Source: Gammaproteobacteria bacterium
GTDB lineage: Bacteria; Pseudomonadota; Gammaproteobacteria; Pseudomonadales; Pseudohongiellaceae
Direction: 5' to 3'
NCBI GenBank assembly: GCA_947377625.1
Contig: CANCGR010000175.1
Span: 1 to 6,124, forward strand
DNA length: 6,124 bases
In this document: positions 1 to 6,124 of the stretch, piece by piece
How the letters are laid out: every line of letters begins with the position of its first letter
Position numbering within the stretch: position 1 is the first letter of the stretch
Notes under the pieces: model-generated
The model's database searches: none
Told to the model about the DNA's origin: nothing
The model's input: the letters and a program-made list of their open reading frames with translations, nothing else
Position numbers and translations under genes: made by a program

Positions 1-269
1 AATCAGAATTGATTGACGCTGTTGCTGTAAGCGCTGACTTGCCAAAAGCATCAGCAGCCCGCGCTGTTGAAGCAGTAATGGAAGCCGTCACGGCTGCACT
101 CAAGGCTGGCGATGCCGTCTCCCTCGTAGGCTTCGGCAACTTTTCCGTCAAAGCACGCGATGCCCGTACCGGCCGCAATCCTAAAACCGGTGAAGCCATC
201 CAGATTGCTGCTACCAAAGTCGCCGGCTTCAAACCAGGCAAAGCCTTGAAAGACGAAATCCACTCGTAA
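1..269 (+). CDS. hupB: DNA-binding protein HU (HU-beta type), 5'-truncated by window edge
   Basis: Small basic nucleoid protein that binds and bends DNA as a dimer in the cytoplasm. The reading frame is open from base 1: the first two bases end a codon, then come codons for S, E, L, I, D, A, V, matching the usual HU start M-N-K-(S/T)-(E/Q)-L-I. The true start is therefore just outside the window and the TTG at 9 is an internal leucine codon. Assuming the standard N-terminus, the protein would be about 91 residues, the family's normal length. The helical dimerisation half comes first. The conserved GFGNF turn follows, then the DNA-binding beta arm with TGRNPKTGE, whose RNP proline is the residue HU inserts between base pairs. 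The C-terminus is FKPGKALKDEIHS. The next gene is ppiD on the same strand, an order typical of hupB downstream of lon, which is why hupB is preferred over hupA. No terminator is visible after it. Confidence 0.93.
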   Translation, partial: SELIDAVAVSADLPKASAARAVEAVMEAVTAALKAGDAVSLVGFGNFSVKARDARTGRNPKTGEAIQIAATKVAGFKPGKALKDEIHS

Positions 270-323
270 GTTCGTTTCGTTTAACGCGCACACCATCCAG
301 TTTCCGGTCAGTCAGCAATAAGC

Positions 324-326
324 AGG
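324..326 (+). promoter_or_regulatory. Ribosome-binding site of ppiD
   Basis: The AGG in the sequence AGCAGGTCAC lies 7 bases before the ATG at 334, a normal Shine-Dalgarno distance. It supports this ATG as the ppiD start. The whole hupB–ppiD gap (270-333) shows no convincing promoter or terminator. ppiD may therefore be read through from hupB, or have a promoter that I cannot recognise. Confidence 0.5.
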
Positions 327-333
327 TCACGTC

Positions 334-2256
334 ATGTTGCAGAAAATCCGCGATAAGACCCAAGGCATAATCTCCAACATTCTGGTGGGGCTTCTTATTG
401 CCGTGTTCGCATTGTGGGGAGTTGACAGAATTGTCGGCAATCTCTCGCAGGGTGCTGCGGAACTGACCGTAAACGGTGATGAAATCCAGTCGACCGAAAT
501 CGACAAGCTGGCACAGCGGAAAACCCAGGAAATGATCTCCAAACTCGGAGAAAAACCTGATCTGTCCCAACTGGATGAATCCTTGTTTCGCCAATCTGCC
601 GTAAACGAACTGATCCAGCGCAAATTGCTGGAACAGGCAGCACAAGGCAGCAACATGACGATATCAGTCAACACCACTGATCGTCGCATTCGTCAGACCC
701 CTGATTTCCAGATCGATGGTGTCTACAACGCACAACGTGCTGCCCTGGTTCTGCAGGGAGCTGGTTTCACTGCGAGCCGCTATCGTACGACGGTGGCGCA
801 GGAGATCTTGTTGAACCAGCAACTGGCTGCCTATACCGCCAGCGGTTTTTCCACCCCGGACCAGATCAGCACCATCGCGGCTTTGTTGCACCAGAAACGC
901 AGCCTGCGCTTTTTCGTAGTGCCCACGGCGATGTTCACTGATTCGGTGACTGTGTCCGATCAGGACATCCAGGAGTACTACCAGCAGAACCAAAACCGCT
1001 TCCAGCAGGAAGAACAGGCCAGCATTGAATATGTTGAACTCAACAAAACCAAATTGATGGATGAAGTGGTGGTCACTGACGAACAAGTGAAAGCTGCTTA
1101 CCAGGATGAAGTTGCCGCCTACAAGGCGCAGACCGAACGCCGCGCTTCCCATATCCTGTGGCCCGCCACCACTGATGCAGACCTTGCCACTGCCCGCAAA
1201 GAAGCTGCCGCAGTCAAAGCCCGGCTGGATGCCGGTGAAGATTTCGCCAAACTCGCAAAAGAATTTTCCAAGGACACCGATTCAGCCCAGAAAGGCGGCG
1301 ATGTTGGTTTTACCTCTGGTGCCAGTTTCGTGGAAGGATTTGAAAAGGCCTTGCAGAGTCTGGCCGTCAATCAGGTGTCGGAGCCAGTGCAAACCGAGTT
1401 TGGTATTCATCTGATCAAACTCACCGAACAGAAAGAAACCAAAGTCGATTCCTTTGATATGCGCAAAGAAGCGCTCACGAGTGATCTCAAGAAGAAGGGT
1501 GCCGATGCGCTGTTCGCCGCTAAAGTGGAAGAGCTGAAAAACCTGTCGTTCGAATCGCCGGACCTCAGTGAGCCAGCCGCACGTCTGAAACTCGCCAAAC
1601 AGACCACGGGCCTGTTCGGTCGCAGTGGCGGCACCGGTATCAGTGCGGAAAAAGCGGTTATCACTGCTGCGTTCAATCCTGATGTGCTGGAGAAAGGTGT
1701 AAACAGCGAAGTAATCAGCGTTGATGACAAACGCAGCATTGTGCTGCGCGTGCTGGAACATCAACCAACGCAAGTGCGGGCATTGGATATAGTGCGCGGT
1801 GAAGTGGAAGTGACCTTGCGTCTGCAAAAAGCCAAAGCCCAAGCCGGTGCCATGGGGGAAACCTTCATCAAAAGCGTCAAGAACGGCGACAATATCGACG
1901 CGCTGCTCACTGCCCAGAAATTGGCGTGGACTGCAGTTCCCAACATTGAACGTTCAGATGCCAAGCTGAATCCGGAAATTTCTGACAAGGCCTTTTCAAT
2001 GCCGAAACCGCAAGATGGCAAACCAGTGGTCGAAGGTTTCGCCTTGCGCGCCGGTGACTATGCGGTGATCGCACTGGAGACTGTCACTGATGGCAGCGCC
2101 GCTGACTTCAAGGAAGGCGAAGAAGCCAGCATGCGTAACTTCCTGAGCCAGCAAGCCGGTACCAGTGACTTTGCCGGCTACATGAAGAGCATGGAGGCAC
2201 GTGCCAAAATCAAAGGCCGCGAAAACCAGCTGGCCGTTAAAGACCCGTTGCTGTAA
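334..2256 (+). CDS. ppiD: Periplasmic chaperone / peptidyl-prolyl isomerase PpiD
   Basis: A 640-residue inner-membrane-anchored periplasmic folding factor; E. coli PpiD is about 623 residues and works near the SecYEG translocon on newly exported proteins. Residues 1-14 are basic and cytoplasmic, about 15-33 form one uncleaved membrane anchor, and the rest is periplasmic. The SurA-like N-terminal chaperone part spans about 38-260. A parvulin (PpiC/rotamase) domain at about 268-366 carries RASHIL (H273), GGDVGF (321-326) and FGIHLIKL (H359). The C-terminal lobe to 640 has the LRVLEHQP element (471-478) that PpiD proteins share. Both parvulin histidines are present, whereas as I recall E. coli PpiD has lost them and its domain is inactive, so isomerase activity is plausible here. 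The position usually held by Cys or Asp appears to be T315. The ATG at 334 is chosen for the fitting membrane anchor and the AGG 7 bases upstream. The gene follows hupB in the usual order and converges on the opp operon. Confidence 0.95.
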   Translation: MLQKIRDKTQGIISNILVGLLIAVFALWGVDRIVGNLSQGAAELTVNGDEIQSTEIDKLAQRKTQEMISKLGEKPDLSQLDESLFRQSAVNELIQRKLLEQAAQGSNMTISVNTTDRRIRQTPDFQIDGVYNAQRAALVLQGAGFTASRYRTTVAQEILLNQQLAAYTASGFSTPDQISTIAALLHQKRSLRFFVVPTAMFTDSVTVSDQDIQEYYQQNQNRFQQEEQASIEYVELNKTKLMDEVVVTDEQVKAAYQDEVAAYKAQTERRASHILWPATTDADLATARKEAAAVKARLDAGEDFAKLAKEFSKDTDSAQKGGDVGFTSGASFVEGFEKALQSLAVNQVSEPVQTEFGIHLIKLTEQKETKVDSFDMRKEALTSDLKKKGADALFAAKVEELKNLSFESPDLSEPAARLKLAKQTTGLFGRSGGTGISAEKAVITAAFNPDVLEKGVNSEVISVDDKRSIVLRVLEHQPTQVRALDIVRGEVEVTLRLQKAKAQAGAMGETFIKSVKNGDNIDALLTAQKLAWTAVPNIERSDAKLNPEISDKAFSMPKPQDGKPVVEGFALRAGDYAVIALETVTDGSAADFKEGEEASMRNFLSQQAGTSDFAGYMKSMEARAKIKGRENQLAVKDPLL

Positions 2257-2260
2257 TTCC

Positions 2261-2273
2261 AGGCGCTACGCCT
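2261..2273. repeat. Small inverted repeat between the convergent stop codons
   Basis: AGGCG, a three-base loop, then CGCCT: a 5-bp GC-rich stem in the 15-base gap between the ppiD stop (2254-2256) and the oppF-type stop (2272-2274), reaching into the latter. It has no T run on either strand. Together with the 8-bp hairpin at 2287-2308 it makes the shared 3' region structured on both transcripts. A stem this short could be chance. Confidence 0.2.
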
Positions 2274-3219
2274 ACAAAAGATGACAGGCAGCCAGATGAT
2301 TGGCTGCCACGGTTCTCAGCATAGGGGTTTCCAGCCGGCAGTGCGGCTCCACCAACGGGCAGCGGCCGGCAAACCGGCAGCCGGGTTGCAAGTTCACCGG
2401 TGACGGAATTTCACCACTGACGATGACATCCTTGCGCTGACGTTCATGCACTGGATCAGGTTCCGGATTCGAACTGATCAGCATCTTCGTATAGGGATGT
2501 TGAGGTGAGAAATACACGGCATCAGCCGGCCCCACTTCCACCAATGACCCCAGATACATCACTGCCATGCGGTCAGACACATAGCGCACCATCGACAGAT
2601 CGTGCGCGATAAACAGCATCGCCAATCCCAACGACTGCTTCAATTCACCCAGCAGTTTCACGACCTGCGCTTGCACGGAAACATCGAGCGCAGAAATAGG
2701 CTCATCACAGATCAGTAGCTTGGGCTCCACGATCAACGCACGCGCAATACCGACACGCTGGCGCTGGCCGCCGGAAAATTCATGGGGATAGCGCGACAGA
2801 TGATCGCCGTGCAAGCCCACCCGTTCCAGCCAATAGACAACCTTGTCGCGTACGCTGCCGAGATTGCCGCCATCGCGGATCAACAGTCCCTCGGCGATGA
2901 TTTCCTGGATCGTCATGCGTGGATTCAGCGACGAGTAGGGGTCCTGGAAGATCATCTGGATCTCGCTGGCCTGACGTTTGTAATCCTGTGCCTGATAACG
3001 CTGCGGCAGTTCACGATCGCGGTACACGACCTGCCCGCCGGTTTTGTCATACAGCCCGATCAGGGTTTTGCCAAAGGTGGTTTTGCCGGAGCCGCTTTCG
3101 CCTACCAGCCCCAGCACCTCGTGTTCAGCTATCCCCAACGACACATCATCAACCGCATGCACCTGTTTGCCGTGGCCAAGGCTGAAATATTTGCGGAGCT
3201 TGCGAGCTTCTATCAGCAT
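2272..3219 (-). CDS. oppF: Peptide-type ABC importer ATPase, OppF/DppF family
   Basis: A cytoplasmic ATPase of 315 residues, one of two that drive an Opp/Dpp-type importer. All ABC motifs are intact: Walker A GESGSGKT (40-47), Q-loop Q92, signature FSGGQ (148-152), Walker B LLICDEP (168-174), D-loop SALD (176-179) and H-loop H206. The C-terminal oligopeptide-transporter extension begins near 228 and includes HPYTKMLISS (241-250). It has a four-cysteine motif (C281, C287, C294, C312; CX5CX6CX17C) of the kind reported to hold a [4Fe-4S] cluster in some DppD/OppD proteins. The ATG at 3219 is chosen because the family homology starts there with MLIEARKLRKYF, GGGAA lies 6 bases upstream, and the start overlaps the previous gene's stop as ATGCTGA. 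A longer in-frame start at 3363 would add 48 unconserved residues that lie over oppD. It is the last gene of the operon. OppF versus DppF, and the actual substrate, cannot be told from sequence. Confidence 0.92.
   Translation of the reverse strand: MLIEARKLRKYFSLGHGKQVHAVDDVSLGIAEHEVLGLVGESGSGKTTFGKTLIGLYDKTGGQVVYRDRELPQRYQAQDYKRQASEIQMIFQDPYSSLNPRMTIQEIIAEGLLIRDGGNLGSVRDKVVYWLERVGLHGDHLSRYPHEFSGGQRQRVGIARALIVEPKLLICDEPISALDVSVQAQVVKLLGELKQSLGLAMLFIAHDLSMVRYVSDRMAVMYLGSLVEVGPADAVYFSPQHPYTKMLISSNPEPDPVHERQRKDVIVSGEIPSPVNLQPGCRFAGRCPLVEPHCRLETPMLRTVAANHLAACHLL
2287..2308 (-). terminator. Perfect hairpin at the convergent gene ends; possible weak terminator
   Basis: GGCAGCCA (2287-2294) and TGGCTGCC (2301-2308) are a perfect 8-bp inverted repeat around a 6-base loop. 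The hairpin lies within the last dozen codons of the oppF-type gene and about 30 bases past the ppiD stop. Read on the - strand, the stem is followed by TGTCATCTTTTG, which is only moderately T-rich. On the + strand there is no T run after it. It is thus at best an imperfect intrinsic terminator for the opp operon, and could also stall or protect the ppiD transcript end. The repeat may partly reflect the encoded residues ANHLAA. Confidence 0.35.
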
Positions 3220-4241
3220 GAGCCGTTCCCGGTGGTAGCGAGCAGTTGCTGCCGCAGAGGATGCGTGGGCGCTTGTGCATGATGCAGCCAGCAGCGCGCC
3301 TGATGGGCAGCGCCGAACAACGGCGGGGCTTTGCTTTCGCACAGCTGCATCACATGCGGGCAACGCGCATGGAAGCCGCAGCCGGCGGGAGGTGCGAACA
3401 GATCCGGCGGTGAACCGGGGATCTCATGCAACTCGGCTTTCTGTGCGGTTTTGCCGGGCATCGCCGCCTTCAGCCCGAGCGTGTAGGGATGGGCACTGCG
3501 ATAGAAAATATCATCGACGCTGCCTTGCTCAACAATCTGGCCGGCATACATCACCGCCACTTCATGCGCCATGCGAGCCACCACGCCAAGGTCGTGCGTA
3601 ATCAGGATAATGGACAGGCCACGGCTGCGTTGCAGCGACTCCAGCAATTGCAGAATCTGCGCCTGTATCGTCACATCCAGCGCGGTGGTGGGTTCATCGG
3701 CGATCAACACTTCCGGCTGGCACGCGATGCTGAGGGCGATCATCGCCCGCTGCAGCATGCCACCGGAAAATTCGAACGGATATTGGCGCATACGCCGCTC
3801 CGGCTCGGGAATCTGCACCTGGCTCAGCAGGGCAATCACTTCTTGCCTGGCCGCCGCAGCTGACATTCCCATGTGCACCAGCAGAGTTTCCGCAATCTGG
3901 TCGCCGATAGTCATGGTGGGATTGAGCGCACTCATTGCGTCCTGAAAGATCATGCCGATGCGTTTGCCGCGATAGCGATTGAGTTGATCAGAACTCAGCC
4001 CCAACAATTCTTCGCCACGCAAACGCGCCGAGCCGGCAGTAATACGGCCCGGCGGCATCGGAATCAGCCCAACCAGGGTTTGCACCGTCACCGATTTGCC
4101 GCAGCCGGATTCACCGACTATCGCCAGCGTAGTGCCCTTGTGCAGTTTGAAACTGACATCGCGTACGGCTTGTACGCTGCCGCCGAAAGTAGCGAATTCG
4201 ACTGCCAGATTGTCAACTTCCAGAATGATGTCGCTGCTCAT
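3213..4241 (-). CDS. oppD: Peptide-type ABC importer ATPase, OppD/DppD family
   Basis: A 342-residue cytoplasmic ATPase that pairs with the OppF-type subunit encoded downstream. Motifs seen: Walker A GESGCGKS (43-50), Q-loop Q100, signature FSGGM (158-162; the Met form is normal for OppD/DppD), Walker B VLIADEP (178-184), ALD of the D-loop (187-189) and H-loop H216. The C-terminal oligopeptide-transporter region includes HPYTLGL (251-257). It is followed by cysteines C288, C294, C301 and C317 (CX5CX6CX15C), a likely [4Fe-4S] motif. The last ~25 residues are a low-homology tail. Start: the ATG at 4241 has GAGGT 7 bases upstream and overlaps the stop of the oppC-type gene as ATGA. Its own end overlaps the start of the oppF-type gene. 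The order B-C-D-F is the classical Opp/Dpp order, so a peptide-like substrate is likely, but nickel or other Opp-family substrates are not excluded. Confidence 0.93.
   Translation of the reverse strand: MSSDIILEVDNLAVEFATFGGSVQAVRDVSFKLHKGTTLAIVGESGCGKSVTVQTLVGLIPMPPGRITAGSARLRGEELLGLSSDQLNRYRGKRIGMIFQDAMSALNPTMTIGDQIAETLLVHMGMSAAAARQEVIALLSQVQIPEPERRMRQYPFEFSGGMLQRAMIALSIACQPEVLIADEPTTALDVTIQAQILQLLESLQRSRGLSIILITHDLGVVARMAHEVAVMYAGQIVEQGSVDDIFYRSAHPYTLGLKAAMPGKTAQKAELHEIPGSPPDLFAPPAGCGFHARCPHVMQLCESKAPPLFGAAHQARCWLHHAQAPTHPLRQQLLATTGNGSC
3226..3230 (-). promoter_or_regulatory. Ribosome-binding site that fixes the oppF-type start
   Basis: GGGAA on the - strand ends 6 bases before the ATG at 3219 and lies inside the end of the oppD-type gene. 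It supports the short start over the 48-codon longer frame beginning at 3363. With the ATGCTGA overlap it suggests that ribosomes finishing oppD restart on this gene. Confidence 0.5.
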
Positions 4242-5638
4242 TCGCGTGACCTCATGCGTGAATCCAGCGCATCACGCAAGCCGTCACCCAACAGGTTGAA
4301 GGCCAGCACAGTCAGGCTGATGAAGATGGCAGGGAACAGCAACTCGTGCGGACTCGACAGCATGCTCTTTAATCCGTCATTGCTCATCGAGCCCCACGAC
4401 GGCGTGGGCGGTGCCACACCCATGCCGATAAACGACAAGAATGCCTCAGTGAAAATCGCCATTGGAATCGAGAACGTCAGATTCACCAGCAGCGGGCCAA
4501 TCGTGTTGGGAATCATGTGACGGAAAATCAGATAGAGCGGTTGTGCGCCGAGCAAGCGTGCGGCCTGCACAAACGCTTCCTCGCGGATCTGCAGCACCTG
4601 GCCACGCACCAGTCGCGCCGGGTCTTCCCAGCGCAGCAGCACCAGTGCCAGCAACATCGGAAAAATACCGCTCTCGCCCGGGCCGATGCCGAAGCCGATG
4701 CGGAACAAAATCATGAACAGCAAAAACGGCAGTGCAATCAGAAAGTCGGTAACGCGCATCATCACCGCATCAACGGTGCCGCCAAAATAGCCGGAAATGC
4801 CGCCATAAATCGTGCCCAGCAATACAAACAGGAACGGTGCCACGATGCCGATAAACAGCGATACGCGTGCGCCTTCGATGATGCGGGCGAACAGATCGCG
4901 CCCCAGTGAGTCGGTGCCAAACGGATGTGATTGCAGTGCAACGGTAGCGCCAAGCGGTGCGGGCAGCAGACGTTCACGTGCTTGCGTTGCAGTGATTGCA
5001 CGTTGCACGTGGATGCGTTCAGTCGTGAAGCTGGTTGCCTCACGTATTTCATCACTGGCAATGACGGTGTACCAGTAGTCCTGTTCACGCAATTGCAGGC
5101 GGTCTTCAAAACTCAATTCGGCAGCGGCCAGGGTTTGGCCGAGAGGCAAGCCCAAATCTTCGCCTGATTCCGGTGCATGATCATTGCGATAAACCAGATA
5201 GAACGCAGCGCCCGGCACGCTGTCCCAGCTCACTCGTACATATTGGGTGGTAGCAGCGCCGACCGTCTGTATGCGGGCAGTGGCAGTCAGTACCAGCTTG
5301 CCGTCGGGATCTGCCGGCACCAGTGTCGCGGTGTCGGCGGTAACACCCGCCCACAGTCCGGGATCAGCCACCACCAGCGCAGTGTCGCCAAAGGAAGGTG
5401 GCTGCGAAATTACATCGAGATCCTGCAACGTGGGATCTTGATGCCACAGCCAAGGCCCCAGCAAAGTCATCAGCAACAACGCAATGATCAGATACAAACT
5501 GGCCAGTGCCCGCTTGTTCTTCTTCAGTCGCAGCCAGGCATCCTGCCAATAGGACTGCGAAGGGCGGGTGAGTGTGAGCAAGCCGGGCTGACGTGCAACC
5601 GACGCAAACTCATGAGCGGCTGGTTCATAACTATTCAT
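4238..5638 (-). CDS. oppC: Peptide-type ABC importer permease, OppC/DppC family, with large periplasmic insert
   Basis: One of two inner-membrane channel subunits; 466 residues against about 300 for E. coli DppC. The N-terminal OppC_N part has basic residues (WLRLKKNKRA, 35-44) and first membrane segment 43-64. The conserved loop end QPPS (79-82) is then separated from HPFGTDSLGRDLF (238-250) by about 150 extra residues, described as a separate feature. From 238 on, the protein is a normal permease: membrane segments near 257-280, 297-318, 323-336, 381-405 and 432-452. The EAA loop (EEAFVQAARLLGA, 353-365, through IPNTIGPLL, 376-384) contacts the ATPases. The family C-terminal motif NLLGDGLRDALD is at 448-459. 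The ATG at 5638 forms TGATG with the stop of the oppB-type gene; GGAG lies 11 bases upstream, a rather long gap. No frameshift or stop interrupts the insert, so this looks like a functional elongated subunit. Substrate unknown. Confidence 0.92.
   Translation of the reverse strand: MNSYEPAAHEFASVARQPGLLTLTRPSQSYWQDAWLRLKKNKRALASLYLIIALLLMTLLGPWLWHQDPTLQDLDVISQPPSFGDTALVVADPGLWAGVTADTATLVPADPDGKLVLTATARIQTVGAATTQYVRVSWDSVPGAAFYLVYRNDHAPESGEDLGLPLGQTLAAAELSFEDRLQLREQDYWYTVIASDEIREATSFTTERIHVQRAITATQARERLLPAPLGATVALQSHPFGTDSLGRDLFARIIEGARVSLFIGIVAPFLFVLLGTIYGGISGYFGGTVDAVMMRVTDFLIALPFLLFMILFRIGFGIGPGESGIFPMLLALVLLRWEDPARLVRGQVLQIREEAFVQAARLLGAQPLYLIFRHMIPNTIGPLLVNLTFSIPMAIFTEAFLSFIGMGVAPPTPSWGSMSNDGLKSMLSSPHELLFPAIFISLTVLAFNLLGDGLRDALDSRMRSRE
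4249..4253 (-). promoter_or_regulatory. Ribosome-binding site of the oppD-type gene
   Basis: GAGGT on the - strand ends 7 bases before the ATG at 4241, inside the last codons of the oppC-type gene. It is the best Shine-Dalgarno match in the operon. It supports this start together with the 4-base ATGA overlap. Confidence 0.55.
4934..5392 (-). other. Periplasmic insert in the OppC-type permease with FN3-like domain
   Basis: Residues ~83-235 of the permease lie between QPPS and HPFGTD, two positions that are close together in ordinary OppC proteins. With TM1 entering from the cytoplasm, the insert faces the periplasm. Residues ~115-213 (bases 5000-5296) resemble a fibronectin type III sandwich. 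VRVSWDSVPGAAFYLVYR (134-151) matches strands B and C with the core W138. LQLREQDYWYTVIASD (181-196) matches the E-F region with a tyrosine-corner-like L183...Y188/Y190 and the V-x-A of strand F. SFTTERIHV (203-211) could be strand G. The flanks (83-114 and 214-235) are unassigned and acidic or Ala/Leu-rich. The FN3 call rests on pattern only; another Ig-like beta-sandwich is possible. A role in docking a binding protein or another periplasmic partner is a guess. Confidence 0.65.
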
Positions 5639-6124
5639 CAGCGACCAGACTCCACCCGAATGCGTGGATCGATAAAGCCATAGAGGATGTCGACCGCAAT
5701 TACCATCAACACCAGAAATGCACCGAAGAATACAGTGGTGCCCATGATGACGGTGTAGTCGAGCTGCGCTACTGCCTGCACGAAATAGCGGCCGAGTCCT
5801 GGAATGGCAAACACACTTTCCACGACAAAACCGCCCGTCGTGATGATGGCTATCGAAGGGCCAAGCACGGTAATCACGGGCATGATCGCATTGCGCAGCT
5901 GGTGATGCAGAAAGATGCGAGTAGTACTAAGGCCTTTGGCGCGGGCAGTACGAATGTAATCGGTATTGGCGACATCCAGCATGGTCGAGCGCATCAGTCG
6001 TGTGAGATAGGCCATTGTGCTGAGGCCGAGCACCAGTGCCGGCACCAGCATGGAGCTGACGCCACCCCAGCCAGCCACCGGTAGCAGAGTCATTCCACTC
6101 CACTTGTTCAGATGCAAAATCACA
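5638..6124 (-). CDS. oppB: Peptide-type ABC importer permease, OppB/DppB family, 5' part outside the window
   Basis: The C-terminal ~162 residues of the other channel-forming permease; OppB/DppB proteins are usually 300-340 residues, so roughly half is missing. The frame is open to the window edge, and the GTG at 6121-6123 is internal, not a start. Counting from that codon, membrane segments lie near 24-40, 83-103 and 127-150. The EAA loop runs DYIRTARAKGLSTTRIF (55-71) to LRNAIMPVI (76-84). The OppB signatures FVVESVFAIPGLGRYFV (99-115), DYTVIMG (122-128) and the terminal DILYGFIDPRIR (145-156) are all present. They place it in the Opp/Dpp family rather than a general ABC permease. Its TGA stop shares one base with the oppC-type ATG (TGATG), so it is the upstream partner in the same operon. 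The promoter and any substrate-binding protein gene would lie further upstream, out of view. Confidence 0.93.
   Translation of the reverse strand, partial: VILHLNKWSGMTLLPVAGWGGVSSMLVPALVLGLSTMAYLTRLMRSTMLDVANTDYIRTARAKGLSTTRIFLHHQLRNAIMPVITVLGPSIAIITTGGFVVESVFAIPGLGRYFVQAVAQLDYTVIMGTTVFFGAFLVLMVIAVDILYGFIDPRIRVESGR

Noticed and set aside
9..11. TTG at 9 as the HU start codon
   Set aside because: The codons before it (S, E) match the standard HU N-terminus, so the gene begins just outside the window.
245..275. CTTGAAA near the end of hupB as a heat-shock (sigma-32) -35 box for ppiD
   Set aside because: No CCCCAT-like -10 element follows at a suitable spacing, and there is no sigma-70 -10 either; a 7-base match alone is not enough.
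270..333. Possible terminator or small RNA in the hupB–ppiD gap
   Set aside because: There is no inverted repeat of useful length and no T run. Only a short GTTCGTTTCGTTT direct repetition is visible, too short to mean anything.
1282..1842. 186-codon open frame antisense to ppiD
   Set aside because: A shadow of the strongly supported ppiD gene: its translation shows no recognisable domain, it has no clear start signal, and ppiD's reading frame is intact throughout.
3220..3363. N-terminal extension of the OppF-type ATPase by 48 residues from an upstream in-frame ATG
   Set aside because: The extra residues are unlike any ABC ATPase N-terminus and lie entirely over the oppD-type gene. The ATG at 3219 has a ribosome-binding site, a stop/start overlap and the family's normal beginning.
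3873..4520. 215-codon + strand open frame across oppD/oppC
   Set aside because: It runs opposite two intact, motif-complete genes and crosses their boundary. The translation has no recognisable features, so it is a reverse-strand shadow.

Overview
The window looks like chromosomal core sequence from a gammaproteobacterium. The main reason is the pair hupB–ppiD on the + strand, which in many gammaproteobacteria sits just downstream of clpP–clpX–lon. The encoded HU and PpiD proteins are clearly of that type. Gene density is very high, GC content looks moderate by eye, and I see no mobile element, RNA gene, CRISPR array or phage signature. The species cannot be named from this sequence alone.

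Layout: 1-269 (+) is the 3' part of a gene for the histone-like DNA-binding protein HU; only the first three or so codons are missing. A 64-base gap (270-333) with a plausible ribosome-binding site leads to ppiD (334-2256, +), a membrane-anchored periplasmic chaperone/parvulin. The other four genes lie on the - strand and converge on ppiD, with only 15 bases between the two stop codons. Reading from the right edge, they are an oppB-type permease (5' end outside the window), an oppC-type permease, an oppD-type ATPase and an oppF-type ATPase. This is a peptide-type (Opp/Dpp) ABC importer operon whose junctions overlap (TGATG, ATGA, ATGCTGA), so the four proteins are probably made together by coupled translation. 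No gene for a substrate-binding protein is visible; it may lie upstream of oppB or elsewhere. The promoter of the operon is also outside the window.

The parts fit together as an inner-membrane transporter. OppB and OppC form the channel, OppD and OppF power it from the cytoplasm, and a periplasmic binding protein would deliver the substrate. HU and PpiD are unrelated housekeeping functions (nucleoid structure; folding of exported proteins).

The most unusual item is in the OppC-type permease. It is 466 residues, against about 300 for E. coli DppC/OppC. The extra ~150 residues sit in the first periplasmic loop, exactly between the conserved 'QPPS' and 'HPFGTD' positions, and contain a segment that reads like a fibronectin type III (FN3) fold. 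A second, smaller point is that this PpiD keeps both parvulin histidines that I recall being absent from E. coli PpiD. The rest of the window is ordinary, and I found no sign of an entirely new multi-gene system.
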